A DNA stretch of 64,000 bases. Origin: Selaginella moellendorffii. Taxonomy: Eukaryota; Streptophyta; Lycopodiopsida; Selaginellales; Selaginellaceae. The DNA lies in the NCBI RefSeq assembly GCF_000143415.4, contig NW_003314275.1:2222697-2286696 (forward strand), in the 5' to 3' direction. The translations under genes and the position numbers were made by a program. Below, in pieces: positions 32,966-44,439 of the stretch. Each line of letters starts with the position of its first letter. The stretch's first letter is position 1. The notes under the pieces were generated by a model. The model was not told where the DNA came from. It made no database searches and worked only from the letters and a program-made list of their open reading frames with translations.

Positions 32966-34939
32966 CTAACTTGAACTTCTGCAATCTGAGGTGTAGCCTT
33001 GAACATTCTCGCAAACCGCTCCAGCCGCCTTTCCAGAGCTGCCCAGGGTCAGCTTGACATTGCTGAAGTGGATGTTCGTGCATGCGCCGCTTGAGCTGCA
33101 GTGCAAGTTGATTCCGTCCGGAGATGCCGAAGTGCCCACGATATTCGAGTACGTAACTCCCTGGATTGTTAGAGACGACCCCTGGTTTCACAAAATCATA
33201 CAAACTTAACGTTAGCAAGTGAGAAGAGAAGGGGTGTGTCGAATATTTGATATCTCACCCGCTTCTTGCCACAGCCGCCATCGCAGTAGTTTTGATCGAT
33301 AATGATCGGGTTCTTCACGTTGTCCATGCTGATATTTTCAAATATCACATTGCTCACGTAACCTTTGCCACCCTGCATTCATGCAGCGTGTTTCGTCAAA
33401 GTGTTTCGATGGTTTTACCAACTTTTACCTGCCATGTCTTGATCCGTACGCCATTTGTGGCCGCGTCGATCTTGACACCTGAGACTTGAACGTTGGAAAC
33501 GGTGGCGTAAGACCCGCCCTTGCCAAGGCTTCCGATGCTGATGCCGTGACCAGGGCCGCATCGCCCGCCCAAAACCTGGATGTTGGAGCTCCCAGAAACA
33601 ATCGACACGCAGTCGTCACCTTCAGATATGTGTGCAAAGAAAAGATAGTTAAAACACTGATATCAGAATCTGATATAGGAAAGTTACCGGCAGAGATGTC
33701 TGCGTCTCTAACTACAACATTAGTGCTCCCTGAAACGTGAATACCGTCGGTGTTTGGGCTGCTTTCTGGAGAGTTTATCACCACGTCTGTTGCCTGGATG
33801 GCTTGAGAGTCCGAAAACGTAATGTGGATTTGGGGACTGTTGGTTATGGTGATGCCTTCCACCTTGATGTTCTTGCTGTCCTCAAACCTCACAGCCTACA
33901 GTAAATCAGTCAATCATGCAATCATGCATATAATCTAAACTTTACCGTGGGAGCATCGGTGCAGTGCTGGTGCAAAAATTCACAATTTACAAGTCAGTCT
34001 CTTATTTTTTTGGGGAATCTAAGAAATCTTACCTGGCTTTTGTCTTTCTTACAGGAATGAGCCCACCAATCTTGGCCGTTGCCGTTGAAAGTTCCGCCAG
34101 TCAGTGTGAAGTCCGTCACCTTAGTGAACAGGAGCCAGCTTTTCTCGGAGGAAAACTTGGACAGCCACGCACTCCTTGGGATGGCATGCAGAGTTCCATC
34201 CACCTGAAATATTGATATACATTAAGGATATGAAACATCATATGATATGTGATTAACCTTCATTGTGACGCTGGTACACTCTCCAAACGAGATTGGGCTG
34301 AGGTAGTAGCCCGCCGACGTCGATGGAACCAAGATAACGGCATTGTCGCCGGCTTGGCATGCTGCATTGTAAGCGTCTAGGAAGGCCTGCAAATCGGAAA
34401 TTATAAATCAAAACATCGTAAGATTGATCACATACCTGGGCATCATCGTGCTTTCCATCGCCGACAGCTCCATAGTTCTTGACGTTAAACTCTTTGCCAG
34501 TGAGCGGTGACGAGCTGGGTGGTGGCGGCGACCGTGGTAGCGTGACAGAAGGGGGAGGAGGAGCCTTGGCTGGCGGAGGAGATCTAACCTTTGGAGCCTT
34601 TGGAGCCTTTGGAGCTTTCGGAGGCTTTGGAGCATGATGGGGTGGCAGAGGAGATTCATCTTCAAACGGAGGAGGAGATCTAACCTTTGGAGCCTTCGGA
34701 GCCTTTGGAGCATGATGGGGTGGCGGAGGAGATTCATCTTCAAACAGAGGAGGAGATCTAACCTTTGGAGCCTTTGGAGCCTTGTGTGATGGTGGTGAAT
34801 GCTTGGGCGACCAATCCCGGTCCCCATCCCTGGGCTTCTTCTTTCCAGTGTGATCGTGAGATGCTAACGCACTTTGGCCACAGCAGCAAGCAATAGCAAT
34901 GGCAAGAAACACACAGAGGAATATAGATAAATTCGCCAT
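32966..34939 (-). CDS. Polygalacturonase (GH28) with an extensin-like proline-rich N-terminal domain
   Basis: Eight exons on the minus strand: 34436-34939, 34258-34386, 34033-34203, 33946-33966, 33688-33895, 33429-33619, 33259-33372 and 32966-33182, all GT-AG. A signal peptide (FLCVFLAIAIACCCGQSALA) is followed by about 110 residues of repeated HHAPKAPKAPKVRSPPPFEDESP units. The GH28 helix then begins FNVKNYGAVGDGKHDDAQAF. All four catalytic signatures are present: SPNTDGI, AGDDCVSI, GPGHGISIG and RIKTWQ. It would cut homogalacturonan in pectin, and the Pro-rich part may tether it to the wall. The fourth exon is only 21 bases (HCTDAPT). Confidence 0.94.
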
Positions 34940-35152
34940 TGTTGCCTATTTCCTCAAAAAAGCTATTTTATAGTCTTTTTTTCTACCATAAATTATCTGC
35001 AATCGGATTTTGTAATATTTATAATTTAGAGAAATTTTTATCGTTCGAGAAATAAAAATACTTTCGTGTTTATATGGGTTATTGGTTTAGTTGTTAAAGG
35101 AGAGTTTTGTTTAACAGCTTGTTAACAGAGAGTTAGGGTTTTAGTGGCGGCA
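34940..35152. promoter_or_regulatory. Divergent promoter region, polygalacturonase / HISN2
   Basis: 213 bases between opposite start codons. GTTAGGGTTTTAG, a reversed telo-box, lies about 20 bases before the HISN2 ATG. The same sequence is carried by the HISN2 copy at 54786, showing that duplicated units include this 5' region. Confidence 0.5.
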
Positions 35153-36243
35153 ATGCAGCAGCAATGCGGGAAGGAAATGCCCGCGATCTCGCGCAATCCG
35201 GGCTTCTCTCGTAGATTTCCTCCGGCGCAAGTGTGCTTGAGCAGGAGATTCTCTGGCGCAGCGTCCAGAGCTGCCACTAGAGCTCTCGCGAGATCGGAGC
35301 CTGTTTCTACTGTGGAGGTAAGGAGTTTAATTCTTTTCTGGGATTTTGTAGCGCTTAGGAGATCCATGCGCGCGTTTTCCAGGTGGAGGCGCTGCTGGAT
35401 TTGATAAAATGGGACAGCAGTGGCTTGGCTGTGGCGATTGCGCAGGATGTTGACACTGGGGCGATTTTGATGCAGGGATTTGTTAATCGGGACGCTGTCT
35501 CGGCCACGATTGCGTCCAAGCGAGCGACGTATTTTAGTCGAAGTCGTCGATCTCTTTGGACCAAAGGAGAGACGTCATCCAATTTTATTGATGTTGTGGA
35601 TGTCTATCTCGACTGTGATAGAGATTCGGTACGCTCTTTCTTTCATACTTTTGTGAGCTCTTGTCGAGCTTTTGTTTTCGTGTTCTTCCTCTACAGATTA
35701 TTTACTTGGGAAAGCCTGACGGGCCGACTTGTCACACAGGAGCTGATACGTGCTACTTTACTCGTGCTGCTGATATCCTCCAGAACAAGCCTCTGGTCTG
35801 TGTAAACTCACAATATCGTTCTTCCATTGATAGTTTTTTTACAGATCGGAGAGAATGGATTGGCAACTTCTACCTTGTACGATTTGGAAAGAGTTATTCA
35901 ACAGCGGAAGTCAGAGCCTGATGGGAAAAAGCCGTCGTGGACGAAGCGGCTTTTGCAGGACCAGAAGCTGCTTTGCTCCAAGATAAGGTGCGCTCTGCTT
36001 TCATGCCTCTCGCGCTTGACTAGAAACTTTGGCAGGGAGGAGGCGGGTGAGCTGTGCAAGACAGTGGAAGAAAACGAAGGCAGGAAAAGGACTGTATCAG
36101 AAATGGCCGACGTCTTGTACCATTCGATGGTGCTGCTTGCAGCGCAAGACGTGAAGATGGCAGAAGTTATGGAAGTCTTGAGAGCGAGATTTTCTCAGTC
36201 AGGCATTGAGGAGAAGAGCAGCCGAGGCAGGAGTTCAAGTTGA
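35153..36243 (+). CDS. HISN2: Histidine biosynthesis bifunctional protein HisIE (PRA-CH / PRA-PH), chloroplast
   Basis: Five exons, 35153-35317, 35383-35628, 35697-35795, 35845-35987 and 36036-36243, in phase, giving 286 residues. A transit peptide (QVCLSRRFSGAASRAATRALA) precedes the HisI half. This carries VAIAQDVDTGAILMQGF, YFSRSRRSLWTKGETS, the zinc/magnesium-binding DVYLDCDRD and the CHTGADTCYF cysteines. The HisE half has LYDLERVIQQRK, CSKIREEAGELCKTV and VSEMADVLYHSMVLLA, with the acidic Mg-binding residues. It hydrolyses phosphoribosyl-ATP to phosphoribosyl-AMP and opens the ring, steps 2 and 3 of histidine synthesis in plastids. It is the only intact copy of a unit repeated in pieces for 20 kb downstream. 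Confidence 0.95.
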
Positions 36244-37440
36244 GGGATCTTTCAACTCAGGCCATAGATGTTTGAAACTTCCAAAATGCAAGAATCTAGC
36301 ACCAACATGTATTTCATTCTAGTATGTTATGTAGAATGGAATAGGATTGTGCTTACAGTCCAGATATGGGACCCTTTACAACATTAGCTAGTTAGGTAGT
36401 TTCTGGGAATGGAGGGCACACAGTTACAAATCGGTGGAATGTGTGGTGCGCAACGTTCAAACTAAAGTGGACCTCAGGGCTGTCTTGCTATATTTAGCTG
36501 TAAAAAATATCGCTCCCGCTGTAAAGGAGAGTGTTTTTAGAAAGCCATATTGTGCAACAAAGGCATCTACAATCTGATTTATCGCTATAATAGCTATTTC
36601 CAGTGCGCACGAGGTATATGGTATTATTGATAAAAGATTTCTTAGACTTAGAGAGATTTGTACTATCACATAGATCGGTTGGTTTGACGCTAAATGTATG
36701 TATTTGGTAATACTAAAAGGAAGCTTGACTTATCATATTTATTTAAAATGTAGGTCCTATCGGATCGATTCACGGTGACCGTGACTTGTAAGAAATCTAC
36801 ATATTTTGGTTGAGCATAATTGTTTCCTCTTTTATATTAAGATAGATCAGTACTAGGTTACACTATACATTAGTATATTTATTATTTGTTTCCAAATATC
36901 ATTTCCAAATTGTATTTAGAGAGTGACATATTCTTTTACCTTTTTATTATGGAGCTTGCATATCCACCTAGTTTTCTTATATAGATTCTCTTTGAATTGG
37001 CTGTGATATCTGAATAAACTACTACAATGTACTAAAGTCCCGGAGAAAAGTGAGATGTAACAAAGTTAATCAACCACTTCAAGGACGTCTAGCTATATCT
37101 TTAGTTTCACAAATTGACACATGACAAAGTGAGAAAAGCTTACGTCTTGCAAACATATGGTGAGCCTTAGCACCCACTATAGTGGTTCTTACCGAGTGGA
37201 GGGTTCATCCCAGCAAACTATAGCTGGGCAAAAAAAAAGTAAGAAAAACAACACGTAAAAGAATAAAACAGTGGATATACCGAAGATTACACTCTTTACA
37301 AAAAACGTGGAAACGTGCAAATTGACGCAAATGAATAGGTACAGAATGCGCCGCCTGCGCCTCCCCTCAAAAGCTACACGTCCCCACGGTGAAAAAGATA
37401 AAACAAGAGAGAGTGCTTCGTTTCTTGCTTCCCCACTAGC
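36244..37440. other. HISN2 3' flank with an orphan CAMTA-type promoter piece, then AT-rich sequence
   Basis: The HISN2 3' UTR (agtatgttatgtagaatgga, 36322) recurs after several HISN2 fragments. At 36430-36510 ggtggaatgtgtgg, caaactaaagtgga and tgctatatttagctgt match the promoters of the CAMTA-like copies, but no CAMTA exon follows. From 36520 the sequence is AT-rich and unrecognised. Confidence 0.55.
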
Positions 37441-37449
37441 TCCCACTAT

Positions 37450-38230
37450 TTCTCTACTCTGATCCCAGTGTGTGAACACAGACAGCTTTGACACTTGGCT
37501 TCCCATCGATTCAATTGCTCACATGATGTTTTAGTTGGATGGTGCACCGATGCTTGTTCCAGGAATGCATCCCTGGTAGTACGCTGCTCTAAAGTGTCAT
37601 CCTCTTGCTTGACCAGGCCATTCTCGATAGCTTCACAAAACTTCATTCCATCCATTCATGTCTAAGCTCACGACAGGACTGAGAGCCTTCTGGCTGAGGA
37701 ACATGTCCACAGATAGTTTGAATCGAGCCACCACCTTGTCCAGACTGAAAGAAACTCCCTTGAGTTTCCGGCAGAAGGGTGCAAGAAAGCTTCCGGAGCT
37801 CTGTATGCACCTGCACGACCCGGGAAAACTTGAAGGTACTGAACAAGAACAATGTGCTCACACGCACTATAAGTCATGATAATACAAGTGAGAATACCAT
37901 CTCAAATATTTCTTTTTGTTTTTTTTTTGGAGAGCTCTATGTACCCTTCCAGCAATGTAGTCTGGGAACATTAACATGCTGCATTGTTATTACGCCCATG
38001 GAGAAGAGGATCCAAATTTTCAATGGAGCTACTGGAATAAGATCAGGAACCAAAGTGCTGCAATGGTGATGGCTTTGTTGTGCCTAGGAATTACAAGCAA
38101 ACCTTGAGCCTCTTGTGACCCTCACAAGCAGCTTGGATGTCTTTTTAATTTCTCCAGTTGTGGCCATCCTTCAGAAAGTATTTCAAGGCCTTGCGATCGA
38201 ACAACAACAAGGATCTGCCTAGTAGGAGCA
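37450..38230 (-). pseudogene. CAMTA-like copy A: pseudogene with an inverted exon
   Basis: On the minus strand, exon 3 of the CG-1 domain (FDRKALKYFLKDGHNW, 38215-38130) is followed by a frameshift and a TAA. Exon 4 then appears on the opposite (plus) strand at about 37955-38038 (NMLHCYYAHGEEDPNFQWSYW). The minus-strand order resumes with exon 5 (CEHIVLVQYLQV, about 37870) and parts of exons 6-7 down to 37450 (LEQRTTRDAFLEQAS). Exons 1 and 2 are absent. The copy lies in inverse orientation to the rest of the array. It cannot encode a CG-1 domain. Confidence 0.85.
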
Positions 38231-40467
38231 ATTCAATGTGACACAAGCAAGGAGCAAGGAGCACTTAGTAGCAGGCTTGTTAGGAGAAATGGAGTTCAGT
38301 TTGAAACCATAACTCTGATAATTTGAAGCATCACAAACTTTATGTGGTTTGAACTGTAATGAAGAGGTAAATGTTTTATATTGTATATCTTCCTAGGCAA
38401 AGCAAAAGAAGAAAGCTTATGCAAAATAGAGTTATGCTTAATTTTAAGCATTCAAAGAAAAAAGACTCGACTTAGGCAATGCTAATCATGAAGTAGTTAG
38501 AAATAGTTATAAATTCATGTAGTATAAATAACACTTAAATGTGTTAGAAAATAACCCCCACTCACTATTGTATGCATTTACATTGAATTAATCATTTTTT
38601 CTCCCGCTTATAACTATTTATGCAAAGTAGAATTAAGAGAGTGACATATGTTTATCTTTACTTATGCTTTTGGTGTTTAAAGTTTTTATTCACTTCTCAA
38701 TATTTTTTTCTCTTCTTCTCAATATTATGTTTTTGTTTCTGTTTGTTTGTCACTATTTTGCAGGTAGGGGCAAGAACGCAAGTATAGGCAAAAAAAACCT
38801 TACCCAAACTATCAAACGTATAAATTATTTGCCTCATGTTGAAGTCTGTATTACCTCAATCCTTGTTATCTCACATCTTGGATCTTGAAATTAAACACCA
38901 CTCACCTTGCTGTAGCATTGCCATCTCAAATAAAAAATCAATTGATAAGATAGTTAGTTGTATTTATAAATCCATTTTCTCTTGAAGAAATGGTGTTGAT
39001 GAGATGGTTATATTTTTGTATTATTAACATTCATAAATTTGTTAGTTACACTTTGGGAATTCAATTCCATCCTTTCATTCAATAGCTTAATACTTTAAAA
39101 CTTAAGTTTCACTCCATTACATTTGTTCAAAGGTTAGGTTTGGTTTTATGGCCATGGAGTATAAGGTTAAAAATCACATATGCTACATTTGAAATCAAAG
39201 GATTACTATTTAATGTGATGAGAACTACATATGTAAATAAAAATCTTATTATGTACATATTTAGTTGTTGTGGGTTCATATATGTCTCTTGGATTTTAAT
39301 ATAAACTATCATGTGCTATATTATACCATATTATACCATTTAATACTATGTTATATGATGTTGTATTGTCTTAGGGAGTGTGAATTTTGGGATGTACCAT
39401 TTTATATGAATTTTTGTTTGGGCTTGTCAGATGATGCATAAGGGTTATAATTTGAGTCATTACTATATTATTGTAGGTAAAATTAAATGTCTCTTGAGTT
39501 CTTGAAAGTGGTAAATAAACTAATACTTAGCTGTTTATTATAGCATTAGTGGATCCTTCCTAGACATGGTTTGTAGTTAAGGACTATTTACACTTTGTTT
39601 AACTTGGTGATGGCTTAACAATAATAGACTTGCTTTACTATGGTATTTTTGGGTTGGTATGGTTTCCTTTTTTTATAGCATGTAGGCTTAACTTTGTTAG
39701 TATTGAGTGAATTATCATGTTTAAGATTCAATATATTCTAACATTATAAGCTAAACTCAACTAATAACTAAGTTGAAATTGGAAGAACTAGTTTTGGATA
39801 TTACTAAGGTGTTTAACTTTAGTTAGCTCAATTGCTAAAGAGTTGTGCTCAATTGTTAAAAAGTGGTGGTTCACTTTTACTTTAACTATTAAGTATATGA
39901 GCATTCAACAATCAGATGTTTTAAACATTAAACTTTTATAAGCATTCTTATGTAAAATATTCAATAACAAATTTATAATTCAAGCAAGATCTAAATTTTT
40001 ATGTGAATAAAAAATGTTTAAAAATAACTCAAAGTATTTGGATCTCAATGCTAAAATTGACACATAAAACAAAGCTAAATATAGTCTAATACAATTTTAA
40101 TATAGTAGTGGGTTAACACAATTTCACTAGATTATCCTTATAACTTGCTAAATATAAAATAGTGCCAAATCATAAATCTAAACATAGGAACAACACTATT
40201 GTGTTTTGAATACTCTTATAAATATGCTTAACTGATATAGCAAGTGTAGGGCAAATTTGGTAAACTATTATTTTATGTTTATCCAGTCTAATTGCATACA
40301 TGATGACTAGTTTCTTAACTAGTTTAGATGAAGAATGATAAAGGGAACTAATAGTATACTAATATAGTAGTAATAGAATAATATCCAAAAAAACTTATAA
40401 ACAGGTAAACTTTTGATACCCACAATTACATTAGCAACATTCAAGCACCTATAAATAAAATTGAAGA

Positions 40468-40468
<1 letters not shown>

Positions 40469-40512
<44 letters not shown>
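40469..40512. repeat. (GT)6(AT)16 microsatellite
   Basis: A GT run passing directly into an AT run, at the edge of an LTR-like block. Confidence 0.95.
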
Positions 40513-40515
<3 letters not shown>

Positions 40516-40640
40516 GGAATATAGAAATGTGCATATTCAATTAGCCAAAAACCCTTAGCTTATATGTGGTCTAGATTGAAATAAATTCAATAACTATCAA
40601 AATCACACTACACTAATATTAATATATAGCATTTTAGGCA
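40512..40640. repeat. LTR-like direct repeat, left copy
   Basis: Shares atggaatatagaaatgtgca, tattcaattagcc, aaattcaataactatcaaaa and cactacactaatatta with 43945-44090 in the same order. Confidence 0.6.
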
Positions 40641-42752
40641 TATAGTTAGACCTTACATCATCCCCTCATCGCGAAAGAATAAAAGGCAATTAAAGCTCTT
40701 TAATTGATAGGTTGGGATTTAAAAAAACATCAAGAGGAGACATTAATGGATCTATAGATGGTGCCAATTGTTCTTAATCCCTTTATAAAGAGCATTTTAA
40801 CCATTACATATGCACAATTTTTGGAGGATTGGCATATTGAATGTTATATTAAACTTTCATGTGGATAATGATGGGAGTTATAGCATCATTGTTATCCTAC
40901 TTGTATGTGACCCAAGTGTTTAATAAGCTCCACTTGAACTAATCGAAGAATATTTCCAAAATACTAATCCCAGGACATAGCATCAACAACTCATAGCAAT
41001 TATGAAGGTAAACTCAACTTTATAGTGATAATTTCACCCTATATAATCATAATCTAATAAAGGTTTTCTAAGTCTAATTCCCATTGATAGAGTGTATGCT
41101 CGGGGACATGCTAAAGAACTTAGTCTAACTCCTTTGTTGTCAAAGTCCTAAGTATTAATAGTGAAGAAGCAAATATACTATTGTTCTACTATATGATGCA
41201 TTTTCTCTAAATCCATTTGCATGTTCTCATATTCAACCTTGAGGCCAAACATAGATAGTGAGATAATTTTTGGTCTGATAAAGCGTTAATATTTCAAATT
41301 CAACACTAACTCACTAGCTAGTGTGTCATCTTATATGTCCTACTTGTAGGAACACCTCCATTTTCTCTAACCATCATTTGAAACTCAAGTTGTAGCTAAG
41401 GAAAAAGTGGCTATCTTAGTAAATCAGCAACATAAATAAAAGTTATAACTTCTCACTACCAAATTGTCAAGCTGTTGCACAAAGAAGAAAACTTAACACT
41501 GTGAAGAGTGAAGAGAAAAGAGAAATAATTATGGGTACTTTCAGAAGTTCTACAGTCCTAAATGAGTATAAAGAAAATAAGAATCAAACTAATTAACAGT
41601 AGATGCTCCTATTCTTTGTACCTTTGAAAATTCAATCTATTTAGCAAGAATTAGAAGTAAAATATCACTTATGGTTTAGAAGAAGTTATAGAGGTTACAA
41701 ATCTTGGCAAGAAAACCCATAAAAAGAGTATTAATATACATAGTAAGTTCAAGTTGGGTAGAGTTTGACCTCCAGTCCAAGAACACATCCTAACAGTTTA
41801 GACCACTAATAATTGCTCCAATTAGGACATTTTGATTTGGTAAAACTTTGTAAAACCACTTGTTAAATCCCAACATGTAATTCATAAGCATCAATTCCTT
41901 GTAAATTAAAACTATTGACATTTTGTGATGTGGTTCTAAAGGATAAAAATTGTTACAACCAACTATATAAAGCATCCTTAAGGGATTTTGATAAAAAATG
42001 AAATTCATCTATAGAAGTGAAGGAGTTATGATATTTTCTCATGAATGATAGTGTAAGTAACCAAAGAAAACAACTTGAAAAACGATATATAGAGTTCAAA
42101 TATAAAAGGAAAGGGCCCATGAATAAAAATTCACCCCTTTTTTAATCATTTAAAGGTCTTGGGATAGTTAGGGTTAAGTGTCATTAAGTTTGAATAGTAC
42201 TAGGTTGGGTGACCTTTTGAGAAATCCAAACTTAAGAGCTTACAAATAGCTCATCTGGTTTAATGCAAATGACATCAGAGTGTCTAATACAAATATGTAA
42301 TCTTGATATGCAAGAGTTTAGATTGCTGCTTGAAGATGATCGTGAAACACATTTGTTAGTAACAAAGTGCTAGTTACATATTGCATGTTAGCGCCACCTA
42401 CATGGAGTTTGTAGATAAGAAATGAAAAACAAGCAAAGCTATATATTTGGAGTAATGACAAATATTACTCCAGATTTTTCTGTTTGGAAGTACCAAATAG
42501 AAAAATCTATTAGCATGGTCAAACAACTTTTACTAGAAAGGTAAAACTAATATAGATAATGACTTCATATCAATCAAAAGAACAATGTCTCCTTATAGTT
42601 GAAAGTAAACTTATACACCAACATGCTTGTTATCCCAATTGAATTGGTTAGTGGGGAACTTTTATCCATGTTGCATTTTATAAAATCGAGGTAGAAGATG
42701 GCATCTTGTCATCATCTTTTAAATCTTCCAGTAATAGAACTCTATACCTCTA

Positions 42753-42755
<3 letters not shown>

Positions 42756-42789
<34 letters not shown>
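42756..42789. repeat. (AT)n microsatellite
   Basis: About 17 AT units in non-coding sequence. Confidence 0.95.
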
Positions 42790-42795
<6 letters not shown>

Positions 42796-43944
42796 GGTTA
42801 ATAATTATCTCAATTTGAATACTAAAAGTTTATATACTTCGTGATTATCCTTTTGAAGGTCTAAAAGAGTTGTTCCATCAAACCATTCATTTATGATGAT
42901 AAACACTTATGAAAATATGGCATACCCTACCCGAGATGTTAAAATATAAAATACCTTAACCATAAATGCAGAACCACTATCTGAGAGAATTTATTTTGGA
43001 TATAAATGGTAAAACACAGCTTGATTTAAAAGGAAGTATCTAACAACAATTGTTATTATATACCACAACCTCATTCTATCCTTGAACAAGCAATAGTAGT
43101 GTTAACCTCTATTAAAACCCATAGAAAGTAAAATTGAAACATGTGTAAGTGGGAGAGGTGATGTCTCAAAATATTATACCACTTGAAGAGTATCGTTAAG
43201 GGTGGCTAGAGCAAATGCATACATAAGTCCCATAAAATCTTGATGAAACATTAGCCACAACATTCCTAACTTGATTTACTCTAATATATTTATTAGAAAC
43301 AAGAGGTTCCAAAAACAAACACTAAATTACATCATTAACTCAAACAACCCCTGACAAAGATAATGCAATTACTGAAAGGCATTATCACAATTGTCACCAT
43401 GTCGAAATGCACTTGAAGATGTCCAAAAGAAGGCTCTAATCTGCATGAGTGGCTACACTCAAATTATTGTACCACTACAATGTCATTCCTTGGGGACATA
43501 TAAGAAACTTATGTAAACACTAAACATTCTCTCAAGAATGATAAATGGCAATCATTGTAAAGTGATCAAACTAATAATACACATTATCCTTAAGATTTCC
43601 ATATGAAAATTTTGGCCAGCTATGAGGATTGCCAACAAGAGTAGGAGGAGTTGCACCACATGCCATGAATGTTGCCATCAACTGAGTTTCATTATTCAAC
43701 TATAACTATATAGCATTTAACAACTATATTAATTGCTACTCTATAGTCAAAGGAGGAGGAAGGGGTTGCTTCTCTACTTTGAAGATGAACGAAAAGAAAA
43801 AAAACAAAAGAATTTTTTTTTGAAAAGTTACAAAAAAAAAGAGATTTAAATGATGTAAAAGTTTAAATCAAAAGCACAAATGCAAACACTCCTTATAGAT
43901 AATCAAAGTTGCTCCTTACCTCCATTAATATGAGCGTATAGATA

Positions 43945-44090
43945 TAGAGATGGAATATAGATATGTGCATATTCAATTAGCCCAAAATCCTAGCTTATAT
44001 ACATGAGCGAGTGGTATGAATTGAAATCAATTCAATAGCTATCAAAATTCCACTACACTAATATTAGTATATATCATCATAGCCAATATA
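43945..44090. repeat. LTR-like direct repeat, right copy
   Basis: Partner of 40512-40640, separated by about 3.3 kb of degraded sequence. Terminal TG...CA ends and a target duplication could not be fixed. Confidence 0.6.
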
Positions 44091-44264
44091 TATATATATA
44101 TCCATGATATATCTAGTCTCTTCTGCTCCAAACTCCAAGACAAACTCCAAGTGGTATAAAATGTTTAGATATAAGCAAATTTAAGAATATCTACTTTTGT
44201 AAGGCCAAAAAGGTTCGTTTCCTTATCTGTTTGGCAGCACAAAATATCATATTCTTTACATGGT

Positions 44265-44439
44265 GGAATGTGTGGTGTGCAGCATTCAAACTAAAATAGA
44301 AATGCTTCTCACGGTCCTTGCTATATTTAGCTGTTAAACTGATAGGTTAAAATATTAGAACTTGCGGAGCTCTTTGTCATTTAAGGCCCTGCGATCATTG
44401 GGGCTTGCGAGAGGCTGATTGTTTTAGATTGAGGTTGAG
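44265..44439 (+). promoter_or_regulatory. Promoter of CAMTA-like copy B
   Basis: Block ggtggaatgtgtggtgtg...caaactaaa...tgctatatttagctgt shared with 36430-36510 and 48080-48170. The ctatattta core about 115 bases before the ATG is a plausible TATA box. Confidence 0.6.

Larger units (their letters stand above)
38231..44264. other. Second AT-rich, gene-free transposon desert
   Basis: About 6 kb of AT-rich, CpG-poor sequence interrupting the HISN2-CAMTA array. No protein family could be read. Two related blocks (40512-40640 and 43945-44090) in direct orientation could be LTRs of a decayed element about 3.5 kb long. TA microsatellites lie at 40481-40512 and 42756-42789. Confidence 0.6.
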
